From the NCBI RefSeq assembly GCF_000953855.2, contig NZ_DF970248.1, positions 1 through 49,939 on the forward strand: a DNA stretch of 49,939 nt, in the 5' to 3' direction. A program made the position numbers and the translations under genes. This DNA comes from Mizugakiibacter sediminis. GTDB lineage: Bacteria; Pseudomonadota; Gammaproteobacteria; Xanthomonadales; Rhodanobacteraceae. The number at the start of each line of letters is the position of its first letter. Positions within the stretch are counted from its first letter, which is position 1. A model generated the notes under the pieces. That model made no database searches and was not told the DNA's origin. It saw only the letters and a list, made by a program, of their open reading frames with translations. Shown here in pieces: positions 1-8,312 of this stretch.

Positions 1-197
1 CGGATGCGCGAACCGGTGACCACGATGGTTTCGAGCGACTGCGCCTTCTGCGGCGTCGGCGAATTTCCACCGGCGTCCTGGGCGCTGGCGACTCCGGGAC
101 TGGCCAGCAGCATGGCGGGCAGCATCAGCGATGCCGTTCCCAATGCACGTGCTTCGAGGATGGTGCGGATGGACCGCCGCAGCAGCGGGTTGGACAT
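1..197 (-). CDS. TonB-dependent receptor, N-terminal fragment (runs off the window)
   Basis: Only the first 65 codons are in the window; the gene continues to the left. The translation starts MSNPLLRRSIRTILEAR, has a hydrophobic stretch and a probable signal-peptidase cleavage after ASA (about residue 39). It then reaches ETIVVTGSRI (about residues 56-65), the hallmark start of the plug domain and TonB-box region of outer-membrane TonB-dependent receptors. A good ribosome-binding site (AGGAGA) lies 5-6 bases before the ATG at 197. The AraC-type regulator at 317-1324 is directly upstream on the same strand, so it may control this receptor. The substrate cannot be told from the fragment. Confidence 0.8.
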   Translation of the reverse strand, partial: MSNPLLRRSIRTILEARALGTASLMLPAMLLASPGVASAQDAGGNSPTPQKAQSLETIVVTGSRI

Positions 198-316
198 GAT
201 CTTCTCCTGCTAATGGAATTAGGGTCGGTACACAGGCCGCCCAGCAGGAGTTTAGATTCCGTAAAAATATCGCAAAGACACGCCGCTGCGGGATGAAGTC
301 TCATTTACTGTGGAAA

Positions 317-1324
317 TCAGCCCGCCGCCTTCTTGGTGACTTCCGGAATGGACGCTTCCGGTTCCGTTCCATATGTCGCAGTGGAGGCGCGGCGCAATTC
401 CGATGCGGACGTGCTGAAGCGCTGCCGGAAGGCGCGGCTGAAAGTGGCCCGGCTCTCGAAGCCGGCGGCGCGCGCGGCTTCGCCCACGGCGAGCGCTCCC
501 TGTTCGATCAGCCGGCGGGCATGCTCGACCCGGCAGCGCATCAGGTAGGCGTAGGGCGCCTCGCCGAACACCGCATGAAACACCTTGATGAAGTGCCACG
601 GCGAGTAGTTCGCCATGCGCGCGAGCTGCGGGATGTCGAATTCGATGCGGGGATTGGTGGTGACGTGATGGCGCACGCGCTGCAACCGCAGGAACACCTG
701 CCGCTTGCGCGCGGCGGTACGGCCAGGGCAGCGCGCCACCAGCGGCGCAAACTCCGCCTGCAGATCCTGCAGCGTCTGCGAGAGCCACAGCATGCGCCAG
801 GCCGGCCACGGGCGCTTGCCGTCTTCCTGGGCGGCGTCCTGCGCCAGCCGCAGCAGCCGCTGGCCGAGATCGCCGCCGACGCCGTGCACGGCCGGAAACA
901 GCACGGGCGGCGCGTCGCGCGTGCGATCCGAGATGACGGCGATCTGCGCCCAGGCGGATTGCGAAGCCAGCAGCGCCACGCAGGTGCCGCCCACGCCCAT
1001 CGACACTTCGACGGGACGCTCCGAATCCGAGACGCAGATCGCGCCGGCACGGATCTGGAACTGCCCGTCGGGTGTCGCGATCTGCACGCGTCCGCCCAGC
1101 GGACACCACAGGCCGGCGATTTTCGCGGGCAGAGCGACGGCGGCGCCTTCGCCCAGTGTCAATGCAAGCAATCCATGCGCCGGTACGCCGCCCGCTTGGT
1201 CGCGGTCCAGCGACAGCAGCGCGCCCGCTTCGACCCGTCGCGCGAGCATCCTCATGCCGACGTACCGCCCGGCATGGCGCGCGCCACATGGATCGTGCGT
1301 GCGCAAACGAAAAGAGGCAGCCAT
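317..1324 (-). CDS. AraC/XylS-family transcriptional regulator
   Basis: The 335-aa protein has a variable N-terminal half and a C-terminal double helix-turn-helix of the AraC/XylS family (about residues 225-315). Its second helix-turn-helix reads VGEAARAAGFESRATFSRAF, a typical AraC signature. The N-terminal part (about 30-150) probably forms a cupin-like sensory domain, but no ligand residues are recognisable. It lies 119 bp upstream of the TonB-dependent receptor on the same strand and has its own ATG at 1324. Regulation of that receptor is an inference from adjacency. Confidence 0.85.
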   Translation of the reverse strand: MAASFRLRTHDPCGARHAGRYVGMRMLARRVEAGALLSLDRDQAGGVPAHGLLALTLGEGAAVALPAKIAGLWCPLGGRVQIATPDGQFQIRAGAICVSDSERPVEVSMGVGGTCVALLASQSAWAQIAVISDRTRDAPPVLFPAVHGVGGDLGQRLLRLAQDAAQEDGKRPWPAWRMLWLSQTLQDLQAEFAPLVARCPGRTAARKRQVFLRLQRVRHHVTTNPRIEFDIPQLARMANYSPWHFIKVFHAVFGEAPYAYLMRCRVEHARRLIEQGALAVGEAARAAGFESRATFSRAFRQRFSTSASELRRASTATYGTEPEASIPEVTKKAAG

Positions 1325-1925
1325 CGGGGTCCCGGTCCCGATGGCGTGCCGAGGGGCTTGCTTGTGTCACAACTCTGCCCGTTGGAGGGCGAGCAAAGCC
1401 TATCCAATCGGGCTGTCATGGTGGTCTCGAATACGGTTCATTGATGTCGCATTCGTTGTCGGAAAATGGCGTGTCGATCGCATCTTCCGTGGCACTTCCA
1501 GACATCGCTCCGGGCGTGTTTCGATCATTGCGAATACACACTCCCAAAACCGCCTGATCGGCGCATGGCGACATTCGGACACGCAGCGGGCGGCAGCAAG
1601 TGATTCGCGTAATGCCCCAATTGCCGGCAACTGACTCAATTGCTGCGTTTTCGCCGTTCCCGCATGGCCCGTGTCGGCCGCAGGTGGTGCGATGCGGCCC
1701 GCCCCGCTTCCGTTGCGCCAGGACCTCCTGCCAATCCGCCCCGCGGCGGCGCCCGTCGCCGGCACGCGCAAGGCCATGCGTGCAACGTAATACTACGTAC
1801 GAATAGCATCGTATATGCGGGCGCGGCCAATTTCCAGTCCCCTGCGTCCGGCGCGGCATCCCGGCGGACGTCGGCGCCGCAGTGGCGCGGCGCAGAACGG
1901 CCGCGCGATCCGTGCCCGCCGCGGC
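1325..1925. other. 601-bp intergenic stretch, no supported gene
   Basis: Open frames exist here on both strands, but their translations are arginine/alanine-rich low-complexity shadows with no recognisable domain or good ribosome-binding site. The part around 1420-1620 is less GC-rich than its surroundings. The short segment 1785-1812 is AT-rich and contains the inverted repeat ACGTA-N4-TACGT, possibly a promoter or operator. I see no RNA gene. Confidence 0.4.
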
Positions 1926-2270
1926 TCAGAGCCCGAGCCGCGGCCCCCACAGCGCCCGGTCGAGGTCCGGATCGAGGCCGAAGCTCGCCAGCGGCACGCG
2001 GCCCGCGCGCACCTGCACGCCTTCGGCGCGCAGGCGGCGCGCCTGCTCGCGGAAACCGCGGCTGCCGGGCGGAAAGGCGATGCGCCCGTCGGCGCGCAGC
2101 ACGCGGTGCCAGGGCAGTTCCGCGCCGTCCGGCGTCTCGCGCAGCACGCGGCCGACCAGGCGCGCGCGCCGCGGCAGCCCGGCGCGCGCGGCGATGGCGC
2201 CGTAGCTGGCGACGCGGCCGCGCGGAATCGCGGCGATCGCCTGCAGGATGCGGTCGTGCTCGGGTTTCAT
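1926..2270 (-). CDS. atl: Alkyltransferase-like protein (ATL, MGMT fold without the acceptor cysteine)
   Basis: The 114-aa protein matches the DNA-binding C-terminal domain of O6-alkylguanine-DNA alkyltransferases. It shows IPRGRVASYGAIAARAG near the N-terminus and PWHRVLRADG at about residues 53-62. In active methyltransferases the motif is PCHRV; here the acceptor cysteine is tryptophan (Trp54), which defines ATL proteins. Known ATLs (E. coli YbaZ, S. pombe Atl1) bind alkylated guanine and hand the lesion to nucleotide excision repair rather than repairing it themselves. It starts at ATG 2270, divergent from the next gene. Confidence 0.85.
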   Translation of the reverse strand: MKPEHDRILQAIAAIPRGRVASYGAIAARAGLPRRARLVGRVLRETPDGAELPWHRVLRADGRIAFPPGSRGFREQARRLRAEGVQVRAGRVPLASFGLDPDLDRALWGPRLGL

Positions 2271-2334
2271 GCGCGTGCGGTCGTGCGGACAGGCAGGGTA
2301 CCATTCCCGCCGACGGTTCCGCGGGAGGTGCCCG

Positions 2335-2742
2335 ATGCAGAGTTTCGAACAGATCCGGGCGCACGTCAGCGGACGCTATCCGCTGCGCACCAACGATCCC
2401 TACCTGATCAGCTTCGACCTGACGTTGGCGCGCAGCCGCCGCCACCAGGGCATCTACCTGGCCGAGCTGGAGGGCGAGGACGGCCGCAAGTTCCTGCGCA
2501 TCTCCACGCCGATCGGGCCGCTCACCGGCACCGACGCGCGCCGCTGCCTGCAGTTCAACTGGGAGCAGCGCGTCGGCTACCTGGCGGTGAGCGATCTGGA
2601 CGGCTCGCCCTACCTGCACCTGTGCGAGAACCGCCCCTACGAGCTGCTCGACGAGCGCGAGCTGGAGCGGCTGATCGGCGAGATCGGCCCGCTCGGCGAC
2701 CAGCTGGAACAGGCGATCTCGAGCGAAGCCGACGCGTTCTGA
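2335..2742 (+). CDS. Conserved hypothetical protein, 135 aa
   Basis: I do not recognise a named family with certainty. The protein is acidic, soluble and mixed alpha/beta: an N-terminal SFEQIRAHV helix, a central stretch of beta-rich segments, and a C-terminal charged helix (ELLDERELERLIGEIG). Size and pattern resemble small YbjN/type-III-chaperone-like folds, but this is only an impression. The ATG at 2335 is preferred because GCGGGAGG lies 6 bases upstream. It is divergent from atl and followed 58 bp later by an SDR gene on the same strand. Confidence 0.65.
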   Translation: MQSFEQIRAHVSGRYPLRTNDPYLISFDLTLARSRRHQGIYLAELEGEDGRKFLRISTPIGPLTGTDARRCLQFNWEQRVGYLAVSDLDGSPYLHLCENRPYELLDERELERLIGEIGPLGDQLEQAISSEADAF

Positions 2743-2800
2743 GCCGCGCCGGCGTTCCCCGTATGGGATACTCGCGGCCTCGATTCAGGGGAGACCGCGC

Positions 2801-3493
2801 ATGTCCCAGAGCACTGCCATCGTGACCGGCGCCGGCGGCGCCATCGCCGCCAGCGTGATCGACGCCTTCGAGGCCGCCGGCTGGCGCCTGGCGCTGATCG
2901 CCTACAACGACGCCGAACGCCAGCGCCTCGAGCGCGATCGCCCGCGCCACCTGGTGGTGCAGGCCGACCTGGCCGACGACGCGGCCGCGCACGCCGCGCT
3001 GGCGCACGTCATCGGGCATTTCGGCGCGGTGGACGCGCTGCTCAACATCGCCGGCGGCTTCGCCATGGCCGCGGCCGCCGAAACCGCGCCGTCGGCGCTG
3101 GAGGCGCAGCTCGACATCAACCTGCGCACCGCCTTCAACGCCACGCGCGCCGTGCTGCCGCACATGTTGCAGCGCAAGCGGGGCTTCGTGCTGGGCGTGG
3201 GCGCCGTGGCCGCCATCCGCGGCGGCGCGCAGGTGGGCGCGTATGCGGCGTCGAAGGCGGCGCTGGTCGCCTGGCTGCGCTCGGTGCGCGCGGAGGTATC
3301 GCCGCAGGGCGTCGAGGTGGCGATCGTCTACCCGATGGCGTCGGTGGACACGCCGGCCAACCGCGCGGCGATGCCCGACAGCGACCCCAGCCGCTGGATC
3401 GGCCCGGACGAGCTCGCGGCCACCATCCTGCATCTCGCCACGCGCAGCGGACGCGGCCGCATCCACGAGGTCGAGGTCTACCCGCCGGCCTAG
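2801..3493 (+). CDS. Short-chain dehydrogenase/reductase (SDR) family protein
   Basis: The 230-aa protein is of classical SDR length. It has the nucleotide-binding glycine motif TGAGGAIA (about residues 9-16), the NIAGG stabilising motif (82-86) and the catalytic YxxxK as Tyr148/Lys152 in GAYAASKAAL. The catalytic serine normally 13 residues before the tyrosine is alanine here (Ala135, in LGVGAVAAIRGG). It may therefore have altered or weak oxidoreductase activity, as in some other SDRs with VGA in place of ISS. Substrate is unknown. A ribosome-binding site (AGGGGA) precedes the ATG. The gene converges with pit, with hairpins between them. Confidence 0.85.
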   Translation: MSQSTAIVTGAGGAIAASVIDAFEAAGWRLALIAYNDAERQRLERDRPRHLVVQADLADDAAAHAALAHVIGHFGAVDALLNIAGGFAMAAAAETAPSALEAQLDINLRTAFNATRAVLPHMLQRKRGFVLGVGAVAAIRGGAQVGAYAASKAALVAWLRSVRAEVSPQGVEVAIVYPMASVDTPANRAAMPDSDPSRWIGPDELAATILHLATRSGRGRIHEVEVYPPA

Positions 3494-3528
3494 GCGGGCA
3501 GCACCGTTCGCGCGCTCAGCGCGCGAAC
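3481..3528. terminator. Two hairpins between convergent SDR and pit genes
   Basis: A perfect 10-bp stem (GTTCGCGCGC, 3506-3515, against 3519-3528) has a 3-base loop that is exactly the pit stop codon (3516-3518). Next to it, CCCGCC (3481-3486) pairs with GGCGGG (3493-3498) across the SDR stop codon. There is no T-run, so intrinsic termination is not certain, but the position suits a bidirectional end of transcription. Confidence 0.5.
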
Positions 3529-4646
3529 AGCGCGTCGGCCAACCGCACCAGCGCGTAGGCCAGCAGCGCGGTGATCGGCAGGGTCAGGATCCACGCCCAC
3601 ACCATGCGCTCGACCACCGTCCAGCGGATGGCGTTGAGGCGCTTGGCCGCGCCGACGCCCATGATGGCCGCCGAGACGTTGTGCGTGGTCGACACCGGGA
3701 TGCCGAACAGCGAGGCGAGGATGATCACCGTCGCCGAGCTGCCCTCCGCGGCGAAGCCGTTGATCGGGTGCAGCTTGACCATCTTGTGGCCGAGCGTCTT
3801 GATGATGCGCCAGCCGCCGCCGGCGGTGCCGGCCGCCATCACCAGCGCGCACAGCGCCTTCACCCACACCGGCACCGGGAAGCCGCCGCCGGCGTCCTCG
3901 GGGATGCGCAGGAACTGCAGCCAATGCGGCAGGCCGTCGAGCTGGCCGGCCGCGGTGGCGCTGGCCAGCGCCAGCGCGATGATGCCCATGGTCTTCTGCG
4001 CGTCGTTCATGCCGTGCGAGAGGCCCATCGCGCTGGCCGACAGGATCTGCGCCTTGCCGAAGAAGGCGTTGACGAACGGCGTGCGGCCGAGCCGGCGCAG
4101 GAAGCCGCGGCGGTTGCCCAGCCAGGCGACCAGCGCCAGCAGCAGTCCCATCAGCAGGAAACCGAGCGCGAAACCCATGATCGGCGAGGCCACCATCGGC
4201 ACCACCACCTTGGGGATCACGCCCTTGCCCTCCCACCAGTGCGCGCCGCCCTGCGACCAGATGATCGCGCCGAAGTCGCCGCCGGAAGCCGCCAGCGCCG
4301 CGCCGCACAGTCCGCCGACCAGGGCGTGGCTGGAACTGGACGGCAGGCCCCACCACCAGGTGATCAGGTTCCACAGCGTGGCGCCGAGCAGCGCGCAGAT
4401 CAGCAGCCGCGCGCCGACGTCGACCACGCCCGCGTCGATCAGGCCGGAGGCGATCGTCTTCGCCACCGCGGTGCCCCACAGCGCGCCGAGCAGGTTGGTG
4501 ATCGCCGCCAGCAGCACCGCCTGGCCGGGGCTCAGCACCTTGGTCGCCACCACCGTGGCGATCGAATTGGCGGTGTCGTGGAAACCGTTGATGTAGGTGA
4601 AGACGAGCGCGATCAGGACGACGACCAGGACCAGCGTCAGGCTCAC
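3516..4646 (-). CDS. pit: Low-affinity inorganic phosphate transporter, PiT family
   Basis: The 376-aa membrane protein has two PiT signatures: GFHDTANSIATVVATK near the N-terminus (about residues 21-36) and the inverted counterpart GLSHGMNDAQKTMGII in the second half. It has about ten hydrophobic segments. PiT proteins import phosphate, often as a metal-phosphate complex, driven by the proton or sodium gradient. The start is GTG at 4646, 10 bp after the stop of the DUF47 gene. DUF47-PiT gene pairs are common, so the two are probably one operon. Confidence 0.92.
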   Translation of the reverse strand: MSLTLVLVVVLIALVFTYINGFHDTANSIATVVATKVLSPGQAVLLAAITNLLGALWGTAVAKTIASGLIDAGVVDVGARLLICALLGATLWNLITWWWGLPSSSSHALVGGLCGAALAASGGDFGAIIWSQGGAHWWEGKGVIPKVVVPMVASPIMGFALGFLLMGLLLALVAWLGNRRGFLRRLGRTPFVNAFFGKAQILSASAMGLSHGMNDAQKTMGIIALALASATAAGQLDGLPHWLQFLRIPEDAGGGFPVPVWVKALCALVMAAGTAGGGWRIIKTLGHKMVKLHPINGFAAEGSSATVIILASLFGIPVSTTHNVSAAIMGVGAAKRLNAIRWTVVERMVWAWILTLPITALLAYALVRLADALFAR

Positions 4647-4656
4647 GGCACCGGCC

Positions 4657-5283
4657 TCACGAATGCTTCAGCACGATCGCGTAGACCACGTTGCCGACGT
4701 CGCGGCAGCGGTCGATCGCCTTCTCCAGCAGCTCGAACAGATCCTTGGCCAGGATGGCGCGCATCGGATCGGTGGCCGTGGCGTACAGCGTGCGGTACGG
4801 CTCCAGCAGCAGGCGGTCGGCCTCGGACTCGATGGACTGCAACTGGTCCTGCAGCTTCTTGGTGCGGTCGATGCGCATGCCGTCGCGCAGCAGGCCGACC
4901 ATCCGCGCGACCACGTCGGTCGCCTTGTGCAGCAGCTCGGCGCGCGGCAGGAAGTCGATGCCCTGCAGGCGTTCGCCGACCAGCGCGTAGCGCTCGGCGA
5001 ACTTCTCCACGGTCTTCGGGATCTTGTACAGCGCCGAGGACAGCGCCTCGATGTCCTCGCGGTCCAGCGCGGTGACGAAGCTGTTGACCAGCTCCTCGCT
5101 GATCTGCGCGGCCAGGTCCTTCTCGCGGCGGCGCGCCAGGCTGAAATCCTCCAGCGAGGCCCCGCCCCCCTTCCCCACCTGCGCCACCAGCGCCGCCGCG
5201 CTCTCGCGGGCGGCCTCGGCGCTGGCCTCGAGCAGGCCGTAGAACTTGTCGCCCTTTCCGAACATGGTCTGCAGCGAAAACAT
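4657..5283 (-). CDS. DUF47 / PhoU-like phosphate transport regulator
   Basis: The 208-aa protein is predicted all-helical and matches the DUF47 (PhoU-like, TIGR00153) family. It starts MFSLQTMFGKGDKFYGLLEA, contains EEKD/DRED-type charged helices, and ends VVYAIVLKHS. DUF47 proteins are encoded next to PiT transporters and are thought to modulate them. Here the pit start is only 10 bp downstream. The ATG at 5283 is chosen because GAGAGG lies upstream and the homologous N-terminus begins there; a longer frame upstream is non-homologous. Confidence 0.88.
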   Translation of the reverse strand: MFSLQTMFGKGDKFYGLLEASAEAARESAAALVAQVGKGGGASLEDFSLARRREKDLAAQISEELVNSFVTALDREDIEALSSALYKIPKTVEKFAERYALVGERLQGIDFLPRAELLHKATDVVARMVGLLRDGMRIDRTKKLQDQLQSIESEADRLLLEPYRTLYATATDPMRAILAKDLFELLEKAIDRCRDVGNVVYAIVLKHS

Positions 5284-5334
5284 GCGTGCGGCCTCTCGAT
5301 GCGCAGGATGGAACCGCCTGCACCTCGCGGGTGC

Positions 5335-5349
5335 GGCGCAAATTGCGCC
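5335..5349. promoter_or_regulatory. 15-bp palindrome in the DUF47/CorC divergent intergenic region
   Basis: GGCGCAA-A-TTGCGCC is a perfect inverted repeat with 7-bp arms. It lies 52 bp upstream of the DUF47 start and 90 bp upstream of the CorC-like gene. It does not resemble the PhoB box (CTGTCAT repeats). It could be an operator; the sequence gives no regulator. Confidence 0.25.
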
Positions 5350-5439
5350 TATGTTACACGACGCCCCGGCCGGCCCGGACGGCAGCGGCAGGCGGCGGCT
5401 TGCTACACTGCCCGGGATGCCCACTGCGATCCCCCCGCG

Positions 5440-6768
5440 ATGCTGACCGAACTCGGCCTGGTGTTCCTGCTGGCCCTGCTGAACGGCTTTTTCGCGCTGT
5501 CCGAGATCGCGATGGTGGCCGCGCGCAAGAGCCGCCTGAAGCAGATGGCGAAGCACAGCCGCCGCGCCGAGATCGCGCTGGCGCTGGCGGAAACGCCGGA
5601 GCGTTTCCTGTCCACGGTGCAGGTCGGCATCACCCTGATCACGCTGATCACCGGCGCCGCCACCGGCGCCTCGATCGGCCACCGCCTGGCCGACTGGCTG
5701 GCGCTGCACGGCGGCGACTGGCTGGTGCCCTACGCGCCGCTGATCGGCCTGCTGATCGGCTTCACCCTGATCACCTTCGTCAACATCGTGGTCGGCGAGC
5801 TGGTGCCGAAGCGCGCCGCGCTGGTCGCGCCCGAGCGCATCGCCGTGACGGTGGGCGTGCCGATGCTGGTGCTGTCGCGCCTCGCCGCGCCGTTCGTGTG
5901 GGTGCTGAACCGCGCCAGCGGCCTGGTGCTGAAGCTGCTGCGGCTCGACCGTGCCGGCCGCGGCGAGGTCACCGAGGAGGAGATCCGCCTGCTGATCGCC
6001 GAAGGCGCCGAGCAGGGCGTGATCGACATGGACGAGCGCAACATGGTCAGCCGCGTGCTGCGCCTGGGCGACCGCACCGTCGACAGCGTGATGACGCCGC
6101 GCCCGCGCATCGCCTGGCTGGACGCCGCCGCGCCGCTGGCGGAGAACCTCGAGGTACTGCGCGAGACGCCCTACTCGCGCTACCCCGTCTACCGCGGCAG
6201 CGAAAGCGAAATCCTCGGCGTGCTCGAGGTGAAGAGCCTGCTGGAGGCGTTCGCCCGCGGCGAGCGCGCGCTCGACCTGTTCCGCACCCTGGCCAGGCCG
6301 CTGTACGTGCCGGCGACGGCGCGCGCGCTCGACCTGCTGGAGGAATTCCGCGACGCGGAGACGCCGCTGGCGCTGGTGGTCGACGAGTACGGCGACATCG
6401 AGGGCCTGGTCACGCTGAACGACCTGCTGGCCGCCGTGGTCGGCAAGTCCGCCCCGCCGGAAGGCCAGGCGCCGCAGGACGCGCCGATCGTCCGCCGCGA
6501 CGACGGCAGCTATCTCGTCGACGGCGCCCTGCCCACCGACGACCTGCGAGAGCTGCTGCTGCTTGAGCAGCTGCCGAACGAGGAGGACCACGACTTCCGC
6601 ACCGTCGCCGGCATGATGATGGCGCAGTTCGGCCGCATCCCGCAGACCGGCGAGGCATTCACCTGGCGCGGCGTGCGCTTCGAGGTGCTGGACCTCGACG
6701 GCGCGCGCATCGACAAGGTGCTGGTGGTGCCGGCCGCGCCGGAACCCGAACCGGACCGCGACGACTGA
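5440..6768 (+). CDS. CorC/HlyC-type CNNM transporter (DUF21-CBS-CBS-CorC_HlyC)
   Basis: The 442-aa protein has the full architecture of this family. The DUF21/CNNM transmembrane domain (about residues 1-190) contains NGFFALSEIAMVAARKSRL and IVVGELVPKRAA. Two CBS domains follow (about 205-335), with VMTPRPRIAWLD and VVDEYGDIEGLVTLND, and a C-terminal CorC_HlyC domain comes last (about 355-430; FRTVAGMMMAQFGRIP). Relatives are linked to magnesium/cobalt efflux and are often annotated hemolysin; a true toxin role is unlikely. The ATG at 5440 gives the expected N-terminus. TACACT at 5404-5409 is a plausible -10 without a clear -35. Confidence 0.88.
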   Translation: MLTELGLVFLLALLNGFFALSEIAMVAARKSRLKQMAKHSRRAEIALALAETPERFLSTVQVGITLITLITGAATGASIGHRLADWLALHGGDWLVPYAPLIGLLIGFTLITFVNIVVGELVPKRAALVAPERIAVTVGVPMLVLSRLAAPFVWVLNRASGLVLKLLRLDRAGRGEVTEEEIRLLIAEGAEQGVIDMDERNMVSRVLRLGDRTVDSVMTPRPRIAWLDAAAPLAENLEVLRETPYSRYPVYRGSESEILGVLEVKSLLEAFARGERALDLFRTLARPLYVPATARALDLLEEFRDAETPLALVVDEYGDIEGLVTLNDLLAAVVGKSAPPEGQAPQDAPIVRRDDGSYLVDGALPTDDLRELLLLEQLPNEEDHDFRTVAGMMMAQFGRIPQTGEAFTWRGVRFEVLDLDGARIDKVLVVPAAPEPEPDRDD

Positions 6769-6833
6769 GCAGGCGCGCGCGACCGTCGCCGGTTCAAACC
6801 GCGTTCAAGCCGGTCCGGCATGATGGAAGCCGC

Positions 6834-7436
6834 ATGATGCATCCCCACGAACGCCGCACCACCGAACTGCTCGTCGACACGGTCGCCGCGCACCCCGAGG
6901 ACACCATCGGCTTCGACACCCTGCTCGAGCCGCTGCGCACGCGCGCGTTCGGCTTCCTGCTGCTGTTGCTGGCGATCCCCAACTTCATCCCCGTGCCGAT
7001 CGGCGTCGGCGGCGTGATGGGCACGCTGGTGGTGCTGGCCGGCGGGCAGATGCTGCTCGGCCTGGAGCGGCCGTGGCTGCCGGGCTGGCTGCGGCGGCGG
7101 CGCTTCGCCCGCGCCTCGGTGCTGCGCTTCCTCGAACGCACCGCGCCGGCGATGCGCCGCATCGAGCGCGTCTGCCGGCCGCGGCTGGAAGCATTGACGC
7201 GGCGGCCGGCGACGCTGTTCTCGGGGCTGCTGCTGGTGCTGCTGGGGCTGCTGCTGTCGCTGCCGATCCCGTTCACCAACTACCTGTTCGGCGCGCTGCT
7301 GCTGGCCTTCGGCATCGTGCTGAGCGAGCGCGACGGCGCCCTGCTGCTCGGCATCTGGGCCGCTTCCGTCGCGGTGATCGCGGCCGCGGCACTGTTGAGC
7401 GGCAACCTGCTCGCGCTACTCGGACGCCTGTTCTGA
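6834..7436 (+). CDS. ExoD-family exopolysaccharide synthesis-related membrane protein
   Basis: The 200-aa protein matches the ExoD family (PF06055). A soluble N-terminus is followed by GFDTLLEPLRTRAFGFLLLLLAIPNFIPVPIG-like sequence and about four membrane spans. ExoD of Sinorhizobium is linked to exopolysaccharide production and alkali tolerance, but its molecular role is unknown. Its last 21 bases overlap the 3' end of trmJ on the opposite strand. Two ATG codons in tandem (6834, 6837) make the exact start uncertain by one residue. Confidence 0.82.
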   Translation: MMHPHERRTTELLVDTVAAHPEDTIGFDTLLEPLRTRAFGFLLLLLAIPNFIPVPIGVGGVMGTLVVLAGGQMLLGLERPWLPGWLRRRRFARASVLRFLERTAPAMRRIERVCRPRLEALTRRPATLFSGLLLVLLGLLLSLPIPFTNYLFGALLLAFGIVLSERDGALLLGIWAASVAVIAAAALLSGNLLALLGRLF

Positions 7437-8195
7437 GCCCGCGCCGCGCGCGCCGGCCGCGCGCGCCAGCCGCGCCATGCGCTGCGCGTCGGAGAGGATG
7501 CCGCGCAGCACGCGCAGCTCGCGGCTGTCCGGCTGCGCGCGCAGGAACAGCTTGCGCAGGCGTTGCAGGATCGTGCGCGGCGAGCGGCCCTTGTGGAAGT
7601 CGATGTCATCGAGCGTCGCGGCGAGGTGGCCGAAGAACGCCTCCATCTCCGCCGCCGTCGCCGGCGGATCGCGCGGCGCGGGCGGCGCCGGCGGCGCCTC
7701 CAGCCCGGCCAGGCGCAGTTCGTAGGCCATCACCTGCACGGCCTGGGCGAGGTTGAGCGAGCCGAAGTCGTCGACGCTGGGGATGCGCACCATCGCGTGG
7801 CAGCGCTGCAGCTCGTCGTTCTCCAGCCCGGTGCGCTCGTTGCCGAACACCAGCGCGATCTCCTCGCCGCGCGCCGCGGCGGCCTGCGCCTCGGCGGCGG
7901 CGCCGCGCGGCGTATGTTCGGCCAGGGTCACGCCGCGCCGGCGCGCACTCAGGCCCAGCACCAGCCGGCAGTCGGCCATCGCTTCCACCAGATCGGGAAC
8001 GACCACGATGCGCTCGAGCACGTCGTCTGCCCCCGCCGCCAGCGCCTGCACCTCGGCGTCGGGATAGCGCATCGGCGCCACCAGCACCAGCCGCGCGAAG
8101 CCCATCGTGCGGATCGCCCGCGCCGCCGCGCCGATATTGCCGGGATGCGAGGTGCGGACCAGCACGAAACGGATGCGGTGGGAGGATGGAGGCAT
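7416..8195 (-). CDS. trmJ: tRNA (cytidine/uridine-32-2'-O)-methyltransferase TrmJ
   Basis: The 259-aa SPOUT methyltransferase shows the expected motifs: RTSHPGNIGAAARAIRTMGF near the N-terminus (substrate/SAM region), LVFGNERTGLENDEL (motif 2) and IPSVDDFGSLNLAQAV (motif 3, in the trefoil knot). A C-terminal helical extension follows (about residues 195-259). TrmJ 2'-O-methylates position 32 in the tRNA anticodon loop. The ATG at 8195 is chosen because homology begins there; the open frame continues upstream only because the heptamer repeats keep it open. It converges with the ExoD gene and diverges from suhB. Confidence 0.9.
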   Translation of the reverse strand: MPPSSHRIRFVLVRTSHPGNIGAAARAIRTMGFARLVLVAPMRYPDAEVQALAAGADDVLERIVVVPDLVEAMADCRLVLGLSARRRGVTLAEHTPRGAAAEAQAAAARGEEIALVFGNERTGLENDELQRCHAMVRIPSVDDFGSLNLAQAVQVMAYELRLAGLEAPPAPPAPRDPPATAAEMEAFFGHLAATLDDIDFHKGRSPRTILQRLRKLFLRAQPDSRELRVLRGILSDAQRMARLARAAGARGAGSEQASE

Positions 8196-8204
8196 GGCGG
8201 AGAC

Positions 8205-8246
8205 GGAAGACGGAAGACGGAAGACGGAAGACGGAAGACGGAAGAC
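8205..8246 (+). repeat. Heptamer tandem repeat, 6 x GGAAGAC
   Basis: Six perfect consecutive copies of the 7-mer GGAAGAC begin 10 bp upstream of the trmJ start codon, with partial copies on both sides. The period of 7 and the sequence relate it to the GGGAGAC and GGGACTC arrays at 14049-14069, 15194-15228, 23210-23237 and elsewhere in the window. Confidence 0.9.
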
Positions 8247-8312
8247 GGACAAGCATCGTTGGACCACCGCCGATGCGCAAGCGGGATTCCATGCCGAATC
8301 GTTTCGAAAAAC

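Noticed and set aside
252-1634. Several overlapping long open frames on both strands over the AraC gene
   Set aside because: Arginine/alanine-rich shadow translations caused by high G+C; only the 335-aa frame has the AraC domain.
1400-1859. Two minus-strand frames of 125 and 147 aa
   Set aside because: No domain, no good ribosome-binding site, composition of a shadow; left as intergenic.
3243-5075. 610-aa plus-strand frame antisense to pit
   Set aside because: Low-complexity His/Arg/Gln-rich shadow of the pit gene.
4597-5439. Upstream in-frame extension of the CorC-like gene
   Set aside because: It runs antisense through the DUF47 gene and lacks homology; the DUF21 domain begins at 5440.
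8196-8267. N-terminal extension of TrmJ reading FRLPSSVFRLPSS
   Set aside because: It is the translation of the GGAAGAC heptamer array, not protein sequence; homology starts at 8195.
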